From assembly GCA_910577295.1 (NCBI GenBank), contig CAJTLS010000018.1, positions 1 through 55,665 of the forward strand: a stretch of DNA of 55,665 nt, written 5' to 3'. A program made the translations under genes and the position numbers. Shown here in pieces: positions 25,385 through 34,021 of the stretch. The stretch comes from an uncultured Eubacterium sp. (GTDB lineage: Bacteria; Bacillota; Clostridia; Lachnospirales; Lachnospiraceae). Below the pieces are notes generated by a model, which did not search any database, was not told where the DNA came from, and saw only the letters and a list, made by a program, of their open reading frames with translations. Numbering within the stretch: the stretch's first letter is position 1; every line of letters begins with the position of its first letter.

Positions 25385-26005
25385 ATGGATTTTTCCAACG
25401 AAGAAACGATTATGGATATTATTCAAAAGTTAAAAAATATTGATTATATCAATCCAGAAGATATACCAAATATCGATTTGTACATGGATCAGGTGACTAC
25501 TTTTATGGACGAACATCTTGCCGCCTGCAAGCGCATGGACGATGATAAAATTCTTACGAAGACGATGATAAATAACTATACCAAAAACGATTTTCTTCCG
25601 CCGCCCATCAAGAAAAAGTACTCGAAAGAGCATATGTACCTTTTAATTTTTTTATATTATTTCAAAAATGTATTATCTATAACTGATATTCAAAAGATTT
25701 TCCGCCCATTGACGGATATGTTCTACGACGGCAGGTCGAGGGATATTAATTTGGAAGATATCTACCGCATGATTTTCAATATGGAGCGCATTCAGACGGA
25801 TAATCTGACAAAAGACGTACTGCGGCGCCTGAAAGCCTCTCAGGATTTATTCCCAGATGTCAAAGATGAAAAGGAAGCAGATTTTCTTTCCCGTTTCGCT
25901 TTCATCTGTCTGCTGAGTTTTGACGCCTATTTAAAAAAGCAAATTGTTGAACGCATGATAGACGAAACATTATCAGATTACAAAAAGGAGAAAAAGGATA
26001 AATAG
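25385..26005 (+). CDS. DUF1836 domain protein
   Basis: The start at 25385 (MDFSNEETIMDII) follows AAAAGAGG; the product has 206 aa. The central region (LTKTMINNYTKNDFLPPPIKKKYSKEHMYLLIFLYY) is characteristic of DUF1836, which looks like a MerR-type winged helix; these proteins are presumed transcriptional regulators of unknown target. It is 2 nt from pcrA, so it is cotranscribed and may sense or control something linked to the helicase. That link is inference. Confidence 0.8.
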   Translation: MDFSNEETIMDIIQKLKNIDYINPEDIPNIDLYMDQVTTFMDEHLAACKRMDDDKILTKTMINNYTKNDFLPPPIKKKYSKEHMYLLIFLYYFKNVLSITDIQKIFRPLTDMFYDGRSRDINLEDIYRMIFNMERIQTDNLTKDVLRRLKASQDLFPDVKDEKEADFLSRFAFICLLSFDAYLKKQIVERMIDETLSDYKKEKKDK

Positions 26006-26007
26006 CC

Positions 26008-28275
26008 ATGAATGAATTATTGACATCATTAAACGATAAACAACAAGAGGCGGTTCGTCATTTCGAGGGGCCGCTCCTTATTTTAGCCGGAGCAGGTTCC
26101 GGCAAAACCCGTGTTCTTACTTACCGCATTGCCTATCTGATAGAGGAGCATCAAATTAACCCCTATCAAATTTTGGCCCTCACTTTCACAAATAAGGCTG
26201 CCAATGAGATGCGGGAGCGCGTTGACCACATTGTTCCTTACGGCTCGCAGAACATATGGGTGAGCACCTTTCACTCCACCTGCGTGCGGATTTTGCGCCG
26301 CTATATCGACCACCTCGGTTACGAGCGCAATTTCACCATCTACGACAGCGATGACCAGCGGGCGCTGATGAAAGACATATGCAAACATTTGAATATCGAC
26401 ACAAAAAAATATAAGGAAAAAACTTTCCTTAATGCCATCTCCTCGGCAAAAGACAAACTGATAACACCGGAACAATACGCCGACGAAGTAGCTAAGGACT
26501 ATAATAAAAAAATTTTTGGCACGGTTTACAAAGAATATCAGAAACGTCTGCGTCATAATAATGCATTGGATTTTGATGATTTAATTATGCTGACCGTACA
26601 ATTATTTCAATCCAATGCCGAAGTTCTGGATTACTATCAGCAGCGGTTTCAGTTTATTTTGGTAGACGAATATCAGGATACGAATGCGGCGCAATTTACG
26701 TTTCTCAGTTTGCTTGCCAGCCGTTATCAAAATCTGTGTGTTGTTGGTGATGACGACCAGTCTATATACAAATTTCGGGGCGCCGACATCTATAACATTT
26801 TGAATTTTGAAAAAATCTTTCCCGCCACAAAAGTAATTCGTTTAGAGCAGAATTACCGCTCAACGAAAAATATTTTAAATGCGGCGAACGAAGTAATCAA
26901 ACATAATACGATGCGCAAAGAGAAGTCCCTGTGGACAAAATGCGAAGAAGGAGCTCCTATTTCTTATGGCCGCTATGAAAACGAATATGAGGAGGCACAG
27001 GAAATCGCCTCGGATATACGCAGACAGTACAAGCAGGGCATGGATTACCGCAATTTTGCCATTCTCTACCGCACGAATGCACAATCGCGCGTATTCGAAG
27101 AAAAATTAGTGTACGAGGGAATCCCTTACCGCATTATCGGCGCCATTAACTTCTATGCCCGCAAGGAAATCAAAGATTTACTCTGTTATCTGAAAACCAT
27201 TAATAACAGCGCTGACGACATAGCGATAAAACGAATTATCAATATTCCAAAACGCGGTATCGGTCAGACGACGATTAACCGTATTACAAGCTATTGTCTG
27301 GAAAATGAAATAACCTTTTACGATGCCTTGACACAAGTTGACAATATTCCGGGCTGCGGGCGCGCCAGCGCTAATATTACGTCTTTCGTCAGCCTGATTG
27401 AAGAGTTTCGGAACAAACTTCGAGATGAAACATACACCTTAGAAACCCTCATCCATGAAATCATTGACACAACCGGTTATATCCGTCAATTAGAAGCAGA
27501 GGATTCACCCGAGGCAGAAGCACGAATCGAAAATATTGATTCGCTGTTGAACAAAATTGTGCAATTCGAGGAGGATAGTATAGAACCGGCAACTCTTGAC
27601 GGTCTTTTAGAAGAAATTGCTCTCGTAGCCGATATTGATACAGTTTCGGAAGACGCCGACCAGGTTCTATTAATGACTCTGCATAGCGCCAAAGGACTCG
27701 AATTTCCTCATGTATACATATGCGGTATGGAGGAAAATATTTTCCCCGGGGGAATAGCTGTTTTTGGCGATGACCCAATGGAACTTGAAGAAGAACGGCG
27801 GCTGTGCTATGTCGGCATTACCCGTGCAAAAGAGAAATTAACTTTAACCAGTGCAAACCAACGCATGAAAAATGGAGAGTTAAACTTTAACCGCCCTTCC
27901 CGCTTCATTAGTGAAATACCAAGATATCTTATAAAACAAACTTATGGGGCGATTCTAAAAGACAAGTCTTCTAATTTGGATATAGGAACTCAGGAAAAGA
28001 CCACGCGCTATACCGCTTCCTCACAAGCCTTCTCCTTTTCCAGCGACAAGAAAAATCCTTTTGCCGACAATCCCTATATTCAAAAAGGATTTGGTTCTTC
28101 TACAAAAGAGCCCGACTATAAGGCAGGGGACCGCGTAACCCACTTTAAGTTCGGTTCAGGAACAGTAACCTCTATGAGTAAGTTGGCAAATGATTACGAA
28201 GTCGTTGTTTCATTTGATAACTTTGGACAGCGCAAACTGCGCTCTTCGTTTGCCAAATTAGTTCTTGAAAAATAA
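26008..28275 (+). CDS. pcrA: ATP-dependent DNA helicase PcrA
   Basis: PcrA is the Gram-positive UvrD-like 3'-5' helicase for repair and rolling-circle replication. The 755-aa protein contains the superfamily I motifs: Q motif LNDKQQEAV at 8, Walker A AGAGSGKT near 28, LALTFTNKAA motif Ia, LVDEYQDTN motif II near 222, VGDDDQSIYKFRGA motif III near 246, EQNYRST motif IV near 284, MTLHSAKGLEF motif V near 557 and VGITRAKEKL motif VI near 600. The C-terminal Tudor-like domain (AGDRVTHFKFGSGTV) that contacts RNA polymerase is present. Confidence 0.96.
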   Translation: MNELLTSLNDKQQEAVRHFEGPLLILAGAGSGKTRVLTYRIAYLIEEHQINPYQILALTFTNKAANEMRERVDHIVPYGSQNIWVSTFHSTCVRILRRYIDHLGYERNFTIYDSDDQRALMKDICKHLNIDTKKYKEKTFLNAISSAKDKLITPEQYADEVAKDYNKKIFGTVYKEYQKRLRHNNALDFDDLIMLTVQLFQSNAEVLDYYQQRFQFILVDEYQDTNAAQFTFLSLLASRYQNLCVVGDDDQSIYKFRGADIYNILNFEKIFPATKVIRLEQNYRSTKNILNAANEVIKHNTMRKEKSLWTKCEEGAPISYGRYENEYEEAQEIASDIRRQYKQGMDYRNFAILYRTNAQSRVFEEKLVYEGIPYRIIGAINFYARKEIKDLLCYLKTINNSADDIAIKRIINIPKRGIGQTTINRITSYCLENEITFYDALTQVDNIPGCGRASANITSFVSLIEEFRNKLRDETYTLETLIHEIIDTTGYIRQLEAEDSPEAEARIENIDSLLNKIVQFEEDSIEPATLDGLLEEIALVADIDTVSEDADQVLLMTLHSAKGLEFPHVYICGMEENIFPGGIAVFGDDPMELEEERRLCYVGITRAKEKLTLTSANQRMKNGELNFNRPSRFISEIPRYLIKQTYGAILKDKSSNLDIGTQEKTTRYTASSQAFSFSSDKKNPFADNPYIQKGFGSSTKEPDYKAGDRVTHFKFGSGTVTSMSKLANDYEVVVSFDNFGQRKLRSSFAKLVLEK

Positions 28276-28309
28276 CCATGAATTAATTTTTCTGATTTCA
28301 TTATAATTA

Positions 28310-28364
28310 AAAATAAAGTGTGTTGTTAGTTTCCTTTTTCTAACTTACACACTTTATTTTTTCT
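28310..28364. terminator. Bidirectional terminator behind pcrA
   Basis: Arms AAAATAAAGTGTGT (28310-28323) and ACACACTTTATTTT (28347-28360) are perfect and a second inner stem TTAG/CTAA fits. T-runs follow on both strands, serving pcrA and the convergent YbjQ-domain gene. Confidence 0.8.
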
Positions 28365-28369
28365 TTTAC

Positions 28370-29491
28370 CTACTGCGGTTCAATCTGACACAATTCCTCT
28401 AATTTCTTAATGGCAGAATCTTTCATCGCTCCGTACATCCGTTCCATATCCGCTATCTTTTTAATTTCAGGTAATATTTCATATTTGAAGTTTGCATCCG
28501 AACACTCTACATTCTCAAGATATTCATATATTTCTTTGGCATCATTAAGAGCGGTTATATCTACAAGATATTCCTGCAGACGAAAAGCATCTGAAGCCTC
28601 ATTGCCAGAACTAAAACAAATTGTTTCAACGGAACGTCCACACAATGTGCATACAGACTCGTTATCTGCATTTTCCATGCCGCAATAACATACCCAGCCA
28701 TTATCTGTTTTATACGCATTGGCAACTGCATCATTCCCATGGTATTTTCTAATATACCATAGTTCTTTCGCTGAACTGTCAATTTCTTTATTTTGTGCGG
28801 TGGATCCGGAAATTATATCCTGCCCGTTAATAGTACATTTATTAACCCGAACAGAAACAGATGCAATGGATTTGAAAATATTATTATCCAAATCTATCCT
28901 GTTATATTCGGTAGATAACTCATCATCATTCTTCTGAATATCAACAAAAATAATATCGGAAAGTTCAATTACTTTATTAAATATTGTTTTAAGGGTTATA
29001 CTTACTTCTAATCCCATTATTTTTTTATCTGTGTAACTTTTCCCGCTCAAACCGATACATACTTTATCGGTACTGTCGATATCATAGAATACAACATCGG
29101 AAATTCTAAAAGGAAGCGACAGATTATACTCCATATTCGGAAATCGTTTTGTCTTCTCTTCACTTTCTGACATTTTCTTCTTAACTTTAACAATCGTTCC
29201 GCTGACAATAACACCCATAATATCATTGCTAAATGTCGTATAATCAACATCAATGCCGATAATTGCATTTCCTCCCAGTTCTTTTGCCTGTCGCATTAAT
29301 CTCTCTTTTGCCGCCTCTTCAGCAGAATCCAGCTTCTTTTCATAAGAACTACTTCTGGCACCAAAAATATCGAATACAGCTGCATTTAATGAACTCAAAA
29401 ATCCCGTTCCTAATACAATTTGGGAACTCTTATGACCCAAATAAGAAATAATTTCATACCCCTCAAAATTATAACCAGATGTCAAAAGCAT
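28370..29491 (-). CDS. YbjQ-domain protein with zinc ribbon
   Basis: The start at 29491 (MLLTSGYNFEGYEII) has AGAGG 5 nt upstream. Residues 1-110 match the YbjQ/UPF0145 fold (VVLGTGFLSSL-like VLGTGFLSSLNAAVFD, AKELGGNAIIGIDVDY, VSGTIVKV), a pentameric domain of unknown role. The middle ~150 residues are not recognised. Near residue 257 lies a zinc ribbon (WVCYCGMENADNESVCTLCG) and the end is helical. The whole is 373 aa, far longer than plain YbjQ (about 110 aa). A role in stress or metal response has been suggested for YbjQ; for this architecture none is known to me. Confidence 0.75.
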   Translation of the reverse strand: MLLTSGYNFEGYEIISYLGHKSSQIVLGTGFLSSLNAAVFDIFGARSSSYEKKLDSAEEAAKERLMRQAKELGGNAIIGIDVDYTTFSNDIMGVIVSGTIVKVKKKMSESEEKTKRFPNMEYNLSLPFRISDVVFYDIDSTDKVCIGLSGKSYTDKKIMGLEVSITLKTIFNKVIELSDIIFVDIQKNDDELSTEYNRIDLDNNIFKSIASVSVRVNKCTINGQDIISGSTAQNKEIDSSAKELWYIRKYHGNDAVANAYKTDNGWVCYCGMENADNESVCTLCGRSVETICFSSGNEASDAFRLQEYLVDITALNDAKEIYEYLENVECSDANFKYEILPEIKKIADMERMYGAMKDSAIKKLEELCQIEPQ

Positions 29492-29542
29492 AATAGCCTC
29501 TATTCCTCCTCTGTTGCGTATAATTATCAAATGTTTTTTAAC

Positions 29543-29571
29543 ATTATAGCACCTGAATACAAATTTTACAA
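29543..29571 (-). promoter_or_regulatory. Promoter of the YbjQ-domain gene
   Basis: On minus, TTGTAA (29566-29571), 17 bp, TATAAT (29543-29548), about 50 nt before the start. Confidence 0.65.
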
Positions 29572-29614
29572 TGATTTCTCCTTTCCGGAAATAGCAAAAA
29601 GCCGGAAGAGGCGG

Positions 29615-29643
29615 TTGTATATTTTAAAAGAACATGGTATACT
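29615..29643 (+). promoter_or_regulatory. Promoter of the small membrane protein gene
   Basis: TTGTAT (29615-29620), 17 bp and TATACT (29638-29643) with TGG directly before the -10. Confidence 0.65.
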
Positions 29644-29682
29644 ATTATTATATTATGTTTCGTGAGAAAGGATGGATGAATC

Positions 29683-29961
29683 ATGTCAGGAAAAATAGAA
29701 GAAATGATGAATCATGCAAAAATTGCAGAATTACTCAATAAGAAAAAGGCAGAGGAAGAAAATAAAAACTTTGTTTTATGGCTTTTAGCCATTGTCGGTG
29801 CAGTCGCCGCTGTTGCCGCGATTGCTTTTGCTGTCTATCGTTATATGAACCCTAAGTATGCCGACTTTGACGGTGAGTTTGATTATGATGAGTTTGAAGA
29901 TGACTTCGAGGATGATGACATCAATGAAGATGATGTTTATGTAAAACCGGTTAACAAGTAA
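29683..29961 (+). CDS. Small single-pass membrane protein with acidic tail
   Basis: The 92-aa product has a charged, helical N-terminus (KIEEMMNHAKIAELLNKKKAEE), one transmembrane segment near residues 29-50 (VLWLLAIVGAVAAVAAIAFAV) and a very acidic C-terminus (DFDGEFDYDEFEDDFEDDD). Clostridia carry similar short DUF-type proteins; the function is unknown. It has its own promoter, an AAAGGA site and a strong terminator, so it is a well-isolated single gene. Confidence 0.8.
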   Translation: MSGKIEEMMNHAKIAELLNKKKAEEENKNFVLWLLAIVGAVAAVAAIAFAVYRYMNPKYADFDGEFDYDEFEDDFEDDDINEDDVYVKPVNK

Positions 29962-30016
29962 AAGCTATATTGTATTTTTGCCTTTGGCATTGAAATACGT
30001 CATTATCAAGATATGT

Positions 30017-30051
30017 AAAAAAGGCTCGCGCTTTTCAGCCGAGCCTTTTTT
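30017..30051. terminator. Strong bidirectional terminator
   Basis: AAAAAAGGCTCG (30017-30028) pairs perfectly with CGAGCCTTTTTT (30040-30051) around an 11-nt loop. It closes the small membrane protein gene and, read the other way, the degV transcript. Confidence 0.9.
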
Positions 30052-30059
30052 GTAACTAC

Positions 30060-30941
30060 TCACTGTAATTCATCTACTACTTTTGATATGGCAACTGCCA
30101 ATGCCCCCGGCCCGATATGGCAGGAAACACTGAGCGATAATGGGTCCATAATATCGATTGTGTGTCCGGCAAACTCTTCTTCTAACTCCTGTTTAAATAT
30201 TTTCGCTTCCGTATCGTCAGCCGAATATGCTACCTGCATATAGAAATTTTCTCCATTGGGGTCATGGAAGCGGTTTTCCAAATCTTTGCGGATTGCCTTT
30301 ATCATTGTAGTTTTTGCCTGTTTTATTGTTTTCACCTTGGCGTAGGCATCCAGTTTTTCCCCTTGGATTTGCAGCACCGGTTTAATACGGAGAACAGCGC
30401 CAATTGCCGCTGCCGCCGGAGTAATTCGACCGCCTTTTTTCAAATAGGACAGCGTGTCTACCATAATATATATACTGGATTCAAACTTTTCCCGCAGTAG
30501 TATATCGCGAATTTGACTACCCTCATATCCTTTCTTCACCAGTTCAATGGCATCGAGGACTGACTGCCTCTGTGTGACGGAAATACGCTGATTGTCTACA
30601 ACAAATACTTTTCCCTCATATTCCGGCTCATAGGACAGCATCATGGCGGTACCGCAGGAACTGCTCAATCCACTGGACATGGGAATATAAACAATTTCAT
30701 CATATTCTTCTAATACTTCATTCCATAAGGACGTAAGTGTTTCCGGCGCCGGCTGGGAAGTTGTTACATCCGCTCCCTTTGCCAGATATTCATAAAACTC
30801 CTGCTGGTTCATACTGATATCTTCCAGATAAGTTTCCTCATTTACAAAAAAAGGCATCGGAACAACCCGAATTCCAAGCTCTTTTGCCTGTCCCTGTGTA
30901 ATACCACTGTTGCTATCGGTAATAACGGTTACTTTCTTCAT
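30060..30941 (-). CDS. DegV family fatty-acid-binding protein
   Basis: DegV/FakB proteins bind a fatty acid and present it to the kinase FakA for phosphorylation. The 293-aa sequence has the family landmarks: TVITDSNSGIT at 4, VPMPFFVNEETYLE near 27, TSQPAPETL near 62, IPMSSGLSSSCGTA near 88, MVDTLSYLKKGGRIT near 160 and the end HIGPGALAVAI. AAAGGGGG precedes the start. It follows the S-component gene by 43 nt on the same strand, but a functional link to that transporter is not evident. Confidence 0.9.
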   Translation of the reverse strand: MKKVTVITDSNSGITQGQAKELGIRVVPMPFFVNEETYLEDISMNQQEFYEYLAKGADVTTSQPAPETLTSLWNEVLEEYDEIVYIPMSSGLSSSCGTAMMLSYEPEYEGKVFVVDNQRISVTQRQSVLDAIELVKKGYEGSQIRDILLREKFESSIYIMVDTLSYLKKGGRITPAAAAIGAVLRIKPVLQIQGEKLDAYAKVKTIKQAKTTMIKAIRKDLENRFHDPNGENFYMQVAYSADDTEAKIFKQELEEEFAGHTIDIMDPLSLSVSCHIGPGALAVAISKVVDELQ

Positions 30942-30984
30942 CGTTACGTCCCCCTTTATTCAGAACATTATGGTTTCTATCTTA

Positions 30985-31686
30985 CTATTGTTCGCCCGCT
31001 TTGTCAATAAGACGATACTTTCCTATAATTCGTCCTATCCTCTTTAAAACAGGCTTTTTTAGTATCCACAAAAAGAGGGATGTTGATACAGCAAAAAGTA
31101 AATTAAATGGCAGTGCAGAAGCATAAATAGAAAAAATAATTGGCAGATTAATCTCCTGTGAAGCAAAAAAAATAGTATTGAGATCTACGATGCCTCCATA
31201 TATAAATAAGACGGAAATCATGCCATACAGCGCTATTTTCCACGTAGCCTGTCGTTTCCCGTAAAACAGAACTCCCGCCAGCGCGCCAATGATCCCGAAA
31301 GCAAACATCTGAAACGGCGTCCATGAACCTTGCCCAAAATAGAAATTGGACACAAAAGCGCTGACTGCACCAATCACAAAACCTACCTCAGCGCCAAATG
31401 CCACTCCAGCCAAAATAATTACTGCGGCAACCGGTTTGATTTGCGGCAAAATGAAAAAGGCAATGCGTGAAACGATTGCAAGAGCACAAAGAGAAGCAAT
31501 CATTGTCAGTAATAAAGCATGAGGTTTTCCGGATTCAAAATGTAGAAAAAAACCAATCAATCCAGCCAGTATAATTCCTAACGCCGTATAATAATACGTT
31601 TCTCCTTTGGCAACAAAAACCTCATATACAAGCAATCCAATAACAAATAAAACAACTAACAGATAAACACTATTTCTTTTTGCCAT
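30985..31686 (-). CDS. ECF transporter S component (substrate-binding membrane protein), candidate cobalamin type
   Basis: A 233-aa hydrophobic protein with about six membrane segments. The sequence SRIAFFILPQIKPVAAVII, then AGVAFGAEVGFVIGAVSAFV, NFYFGQGSWTPFQMFAFGII fits S components of group I ECF transporters and resembles the CbrT-like set tied to cobalamin. In ECF systems the S component binds a vitamin and topples in the membrane when the ATPase-T module acts. It overlaps the ATPase gene by 17 nt. Cobalamin as substrate is inferred from the riboswitch and DUF4430 neighbours, not from a binding residue. Confidence 0.75.
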   Translation of the reverse strand: MAKRNSVYLLVVLFVIGLLVYEVFVAKGETYYYTALGIILAGLIGFFLHFESGKPHALLLTMIASLCALAIVSRIAFFILPQIKPVAAVIILAGVAFGAEVGFVIGAVSAFVSNFYFGQGSWTPFQMFAFGIIGALAGVLFYGKRQATWKIALYGMISVLFIYGGIVDLNTIFFASQEINLPIIFSIYASALPFNLLFAVSTSLFLWILKKPVLKRIGRIIGKYRLIDKAGEQ

Positions 31687-33187
31687 ATATGTTCACATCC
31701 TCTTCCAAGATGATATGGGAATTTAGTTGTCCGGCAATTCGGTGAAGTGCCGTTGTGTAGAACTGGTTTCCCTCAAAAAAATCACGCATATCTTCCATTA
31801 CAATGATATCACCGTCAAACATCAAACCAACCACATCTGCCAGTTTGGCTACAAATTCCATATCATGCGAAACAACAACAATTGTTCTCCCCATTTTCTT
31901 TAATGTCTGTAGTCTCTCTGTCAAAACCTCTTTCATCTGCCAATCCAATCCCTTTGCCGGCTCATCCAGTAAATAACATTCGACATCCTGTGACAACACC
32001 TTGCATAATGCGAGACGTTGGAGCTCGCCTCCCGATAAGTCGGCGGGATGGCGTTTGGCATACCGCTCCAACTGCCACGGTTTTTGTAACTTCTCTTCTA
32101 TGCCGTACAGTTCTTCTCCTACAGTATCTTTCAGAAAAAGATACCGTGGGTTTTGCGGCAAATATCCCATTGACTGTGGTACCCCTTTTACTCTTCCCCC
32201 ATAAGGAAGCAAAAAACCGGCAAGAATACGGAGGAGCGTCGTCTTCCCGCTGCCATTACCACCGACCAGACAGGTAATCTTTTCTTTCGCTATCCGGCAA
32301 CTGCACTGACGTAAAATATCTTCTCCCTTTTTATCAAAGCGCAGCGATAGCTTGTCACATTGAATAAATTGCTTATCTGGATCGCTTTTTTGCTCTTTTC
32401 TATCCGGCGCCTGTACGGACTCATATTCGCAATCCATTGCCAGACGGGCTTCTTTTTTTGTTAGAACAGGGGATGAAAAAAGCCTCATATAAGATGGGAA
32501 AAAGAACTCCTGTCTCGTTCCCCTTATTTGAGAATAAACTTCTGCAGGTTTTCCCTGTGCCGCTATATGGCCTTCCTCAATTAAAAGCATCCAATCAACA
32601 AAAGAAAGTATTTCTTCCAGACGCTGCTCGGCAAGAATAATCGTCGTTCCATATTCTTCGTTAATGCGGCGGAGCATATCACACAATTGTCCGGTCGCCA
32701 CCGGGTCTAACTGGCTTGTCGGCTCGTCCAATAATAAAAGCTGCGGATTCATCGCCATCGCTGACGCCACATTGAGAAGCTGTTTTTCTCCTCCGCTCAA
32801 CTCCATTGTTTCTCTTTTCAGCAATTGCTCCAAACCAAAGTCTGTTACTACTTCAGCAAGACGCCGACGCATCTTCTCCTTTGGCATCCCCATATTCTCA
32901 AGCCCGAAAATTATCTCATATTCAACACGGTTAGTTACAATCTGGCTCTCTGGATTTTGCCAGACATAGGAAATAGGCTCCGCTTTATTGATAAGCAGAC
33001 CTGTTTCATCTCCGTTCCATCCACTCTGTTTTGACAACTGCCGCAAAAGTGTTGTCTTACCGCACCCGGAAGAACCTGTCAACAGATGAAACGCTCCCTT
33101 TTCTACCTGCCACCCCGCAACGGAAATGGCTGATTTTTTCTGTTGTGGATAACAGAACTGGTAATCTTTTGCTTCCACAAGAACCAT
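31670..33187 (-). CDS. ECF transporter fused ATPase (two ABC domains)
   Basis: One 505-aa chain carries both ATPases normally encoded separately as EcfA1 and EcfA2. Domain 1: Walker A GSSGCGKTTLL near residue 37, signature LSGGEKQ near 131, Walker B LLLLDEPTSQLDP. Domain 2: GGNGSGKTTLL near 309, LSGGELQRLAL near 383, YLLDEPAKGLDW. They drive vitamin uptake with the T and S components flanking them. The start at 33187 has AAGGAGG. The T-component frame runs 85 nt into this gene, and the S-component gene starts before its stop, so the three genes form one coupled unit. Confidence 0.92.
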   Translation of the reverse strand: MVLVEAKDYQFCYPQQKKSAISVAGWQVEKGAFHLLTGSSGCGKTTLLRQLSKQSGWNGDETGLLINKAEPISYVWQNPESQIVTNRVEYEIIFGLENMGMPKEKMRRRLAEVVTDFGLEQLLKRETMELSGGEKQLLNVASAMAMNPQLLLLDEPTSQLDPVATGQLCDMLRRINEEYGTTIILAEQRLEEILSFVDWMLLIEEGHIAAQGKPAEVYSQIRGTRQEFFFPSYMRLFSSPVLTKKEARLAMDCEYESVQAPDRKEQKSDPDKQFIQCDKLSLRFDKKGEDILRQCSCRIAKEKITCLVGGNGSGKTTLLRILAGFLLPYGGRVKGVPQSMGYLPQNPRYLFLKDTVGEELYGIEEKLQKPWQLERYAKRHPADLSGGELQRLALCKVLSQDVECYLLDEPAKGLDWQMKEVLTERLQTLKKMGRTIVVVSHDMEFVAKLADVVGLMFDGDIIVMEDMRDFFEGNQFYTTALHRIAGQLNSHIILEEDVNIYGKKK

Positions 33188-33987
33188 TTACACTCCTCCT
33201 TCCCCCGCAGCCAAATAGGAATCCCCATATAAAAAATATACAGACACCATTGCCACAAGGCAATCTCCTCCAAATAAACAGAGGGAAAAAACCGCGTTGA
33301 AACCTGTCTCGTAAGCACATGCCAAAAAAGATATAAAACCATCCCACCTAATGCTATTATGAACAGCCAATCCCACCACATAAATTTCTTTGTCCAATAG
33401 TGTGACCGCTTCTTCTCTCCATAATACTTTTGTCTCATTGCAATACTCCGTTCAACGCCATCTTCCATTACCACTCCTAAAAGCGAAGACCATACTCTAA
33501 AGCTGTTGCCATTCAATTCTGTCATCGCCTGATAATCGTTTTTCACTTTCGGTATCGTCCGCAGAATAATAGAAAACAACAAGGAAAAAGCCGGCATACA
33601 TCTGCCGGAAAGCGTCATAATTTTCTCTACTGTCATATAACGGCTGAAGCACGAAAATAGAAATAATGAAGCTACTACCATCATAGCCATATGAGCGCCA
33701 TATAACAATGCCTCCTTTGTAATACGCTGATTCCCTATCATACCGATTAGCGTAACGCCTCTATGATTAAACAGAGGATTCAGAACCATACAGAGTAAAA
33801 CTGCCCCTGTACTATACAAAAATGTGCGCAGACTCTGCCGTATACCGACCTGCAGCAATCGCGCAAAAAACGTTAGCAGTGCCGTGAGGGCAAATAACAA
33901 CGGATGACCGATTACCAGCAGCAGGAAAAAAGCAACTACATAATATCCCATTAATACCAGTGGGTGAAATCTTGCAAATACATCCAT
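33103..33987 (-). CDS. ECF transporter T component (transmembrane coupling protein)
   Basis: The 294-aa membrane protein has the long hydrophobic helices of EcfT and the coupling-helix region with FSLLFSIILRTIPKVKND and RSIAMRQKYYGEKKR, similar to the A-R-G-type coupling motifs that contact the ATPases. The final ~28 residues (KWFLWKQKITSSVIHNRK...) are translated from the start of the ATPase gene in another frame; relatives usually end near this point. It is directly behind the DUF4430 gene on the same strand. Confidence 0.85.
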   Translation of the reverse strand: MDVFARFHPLVLMGYYVVAFFLLLVIGHPLLFALTALLTFFARLLQVGIRQSLRTFLYSTGAVLLCMVLNPLFNHRGVTLIGMIGNQRITKEALLYGAHMAMMVVASLFLFSCFSRYMTVEKIMTLSGRCMPAFSLLFSIILRTIPKVKNDYQAMTELNGNSFRVWSSLLGVVMEDGVERSIAMRQKYYGEKKRSHYWTKKFMWWDWLFIIALGGMVLYLFWHVLTRQVSTRFFPSVYLEEIALWQWCLYIFYMGIPIWLRGKEECKWFLWKQKITSSVIHNRKNQPFPLRGGR

Positions 33988-34021
33988 CTGTGCCCTCCTT
34001 TCCGTTAGATATGGTTATCCT

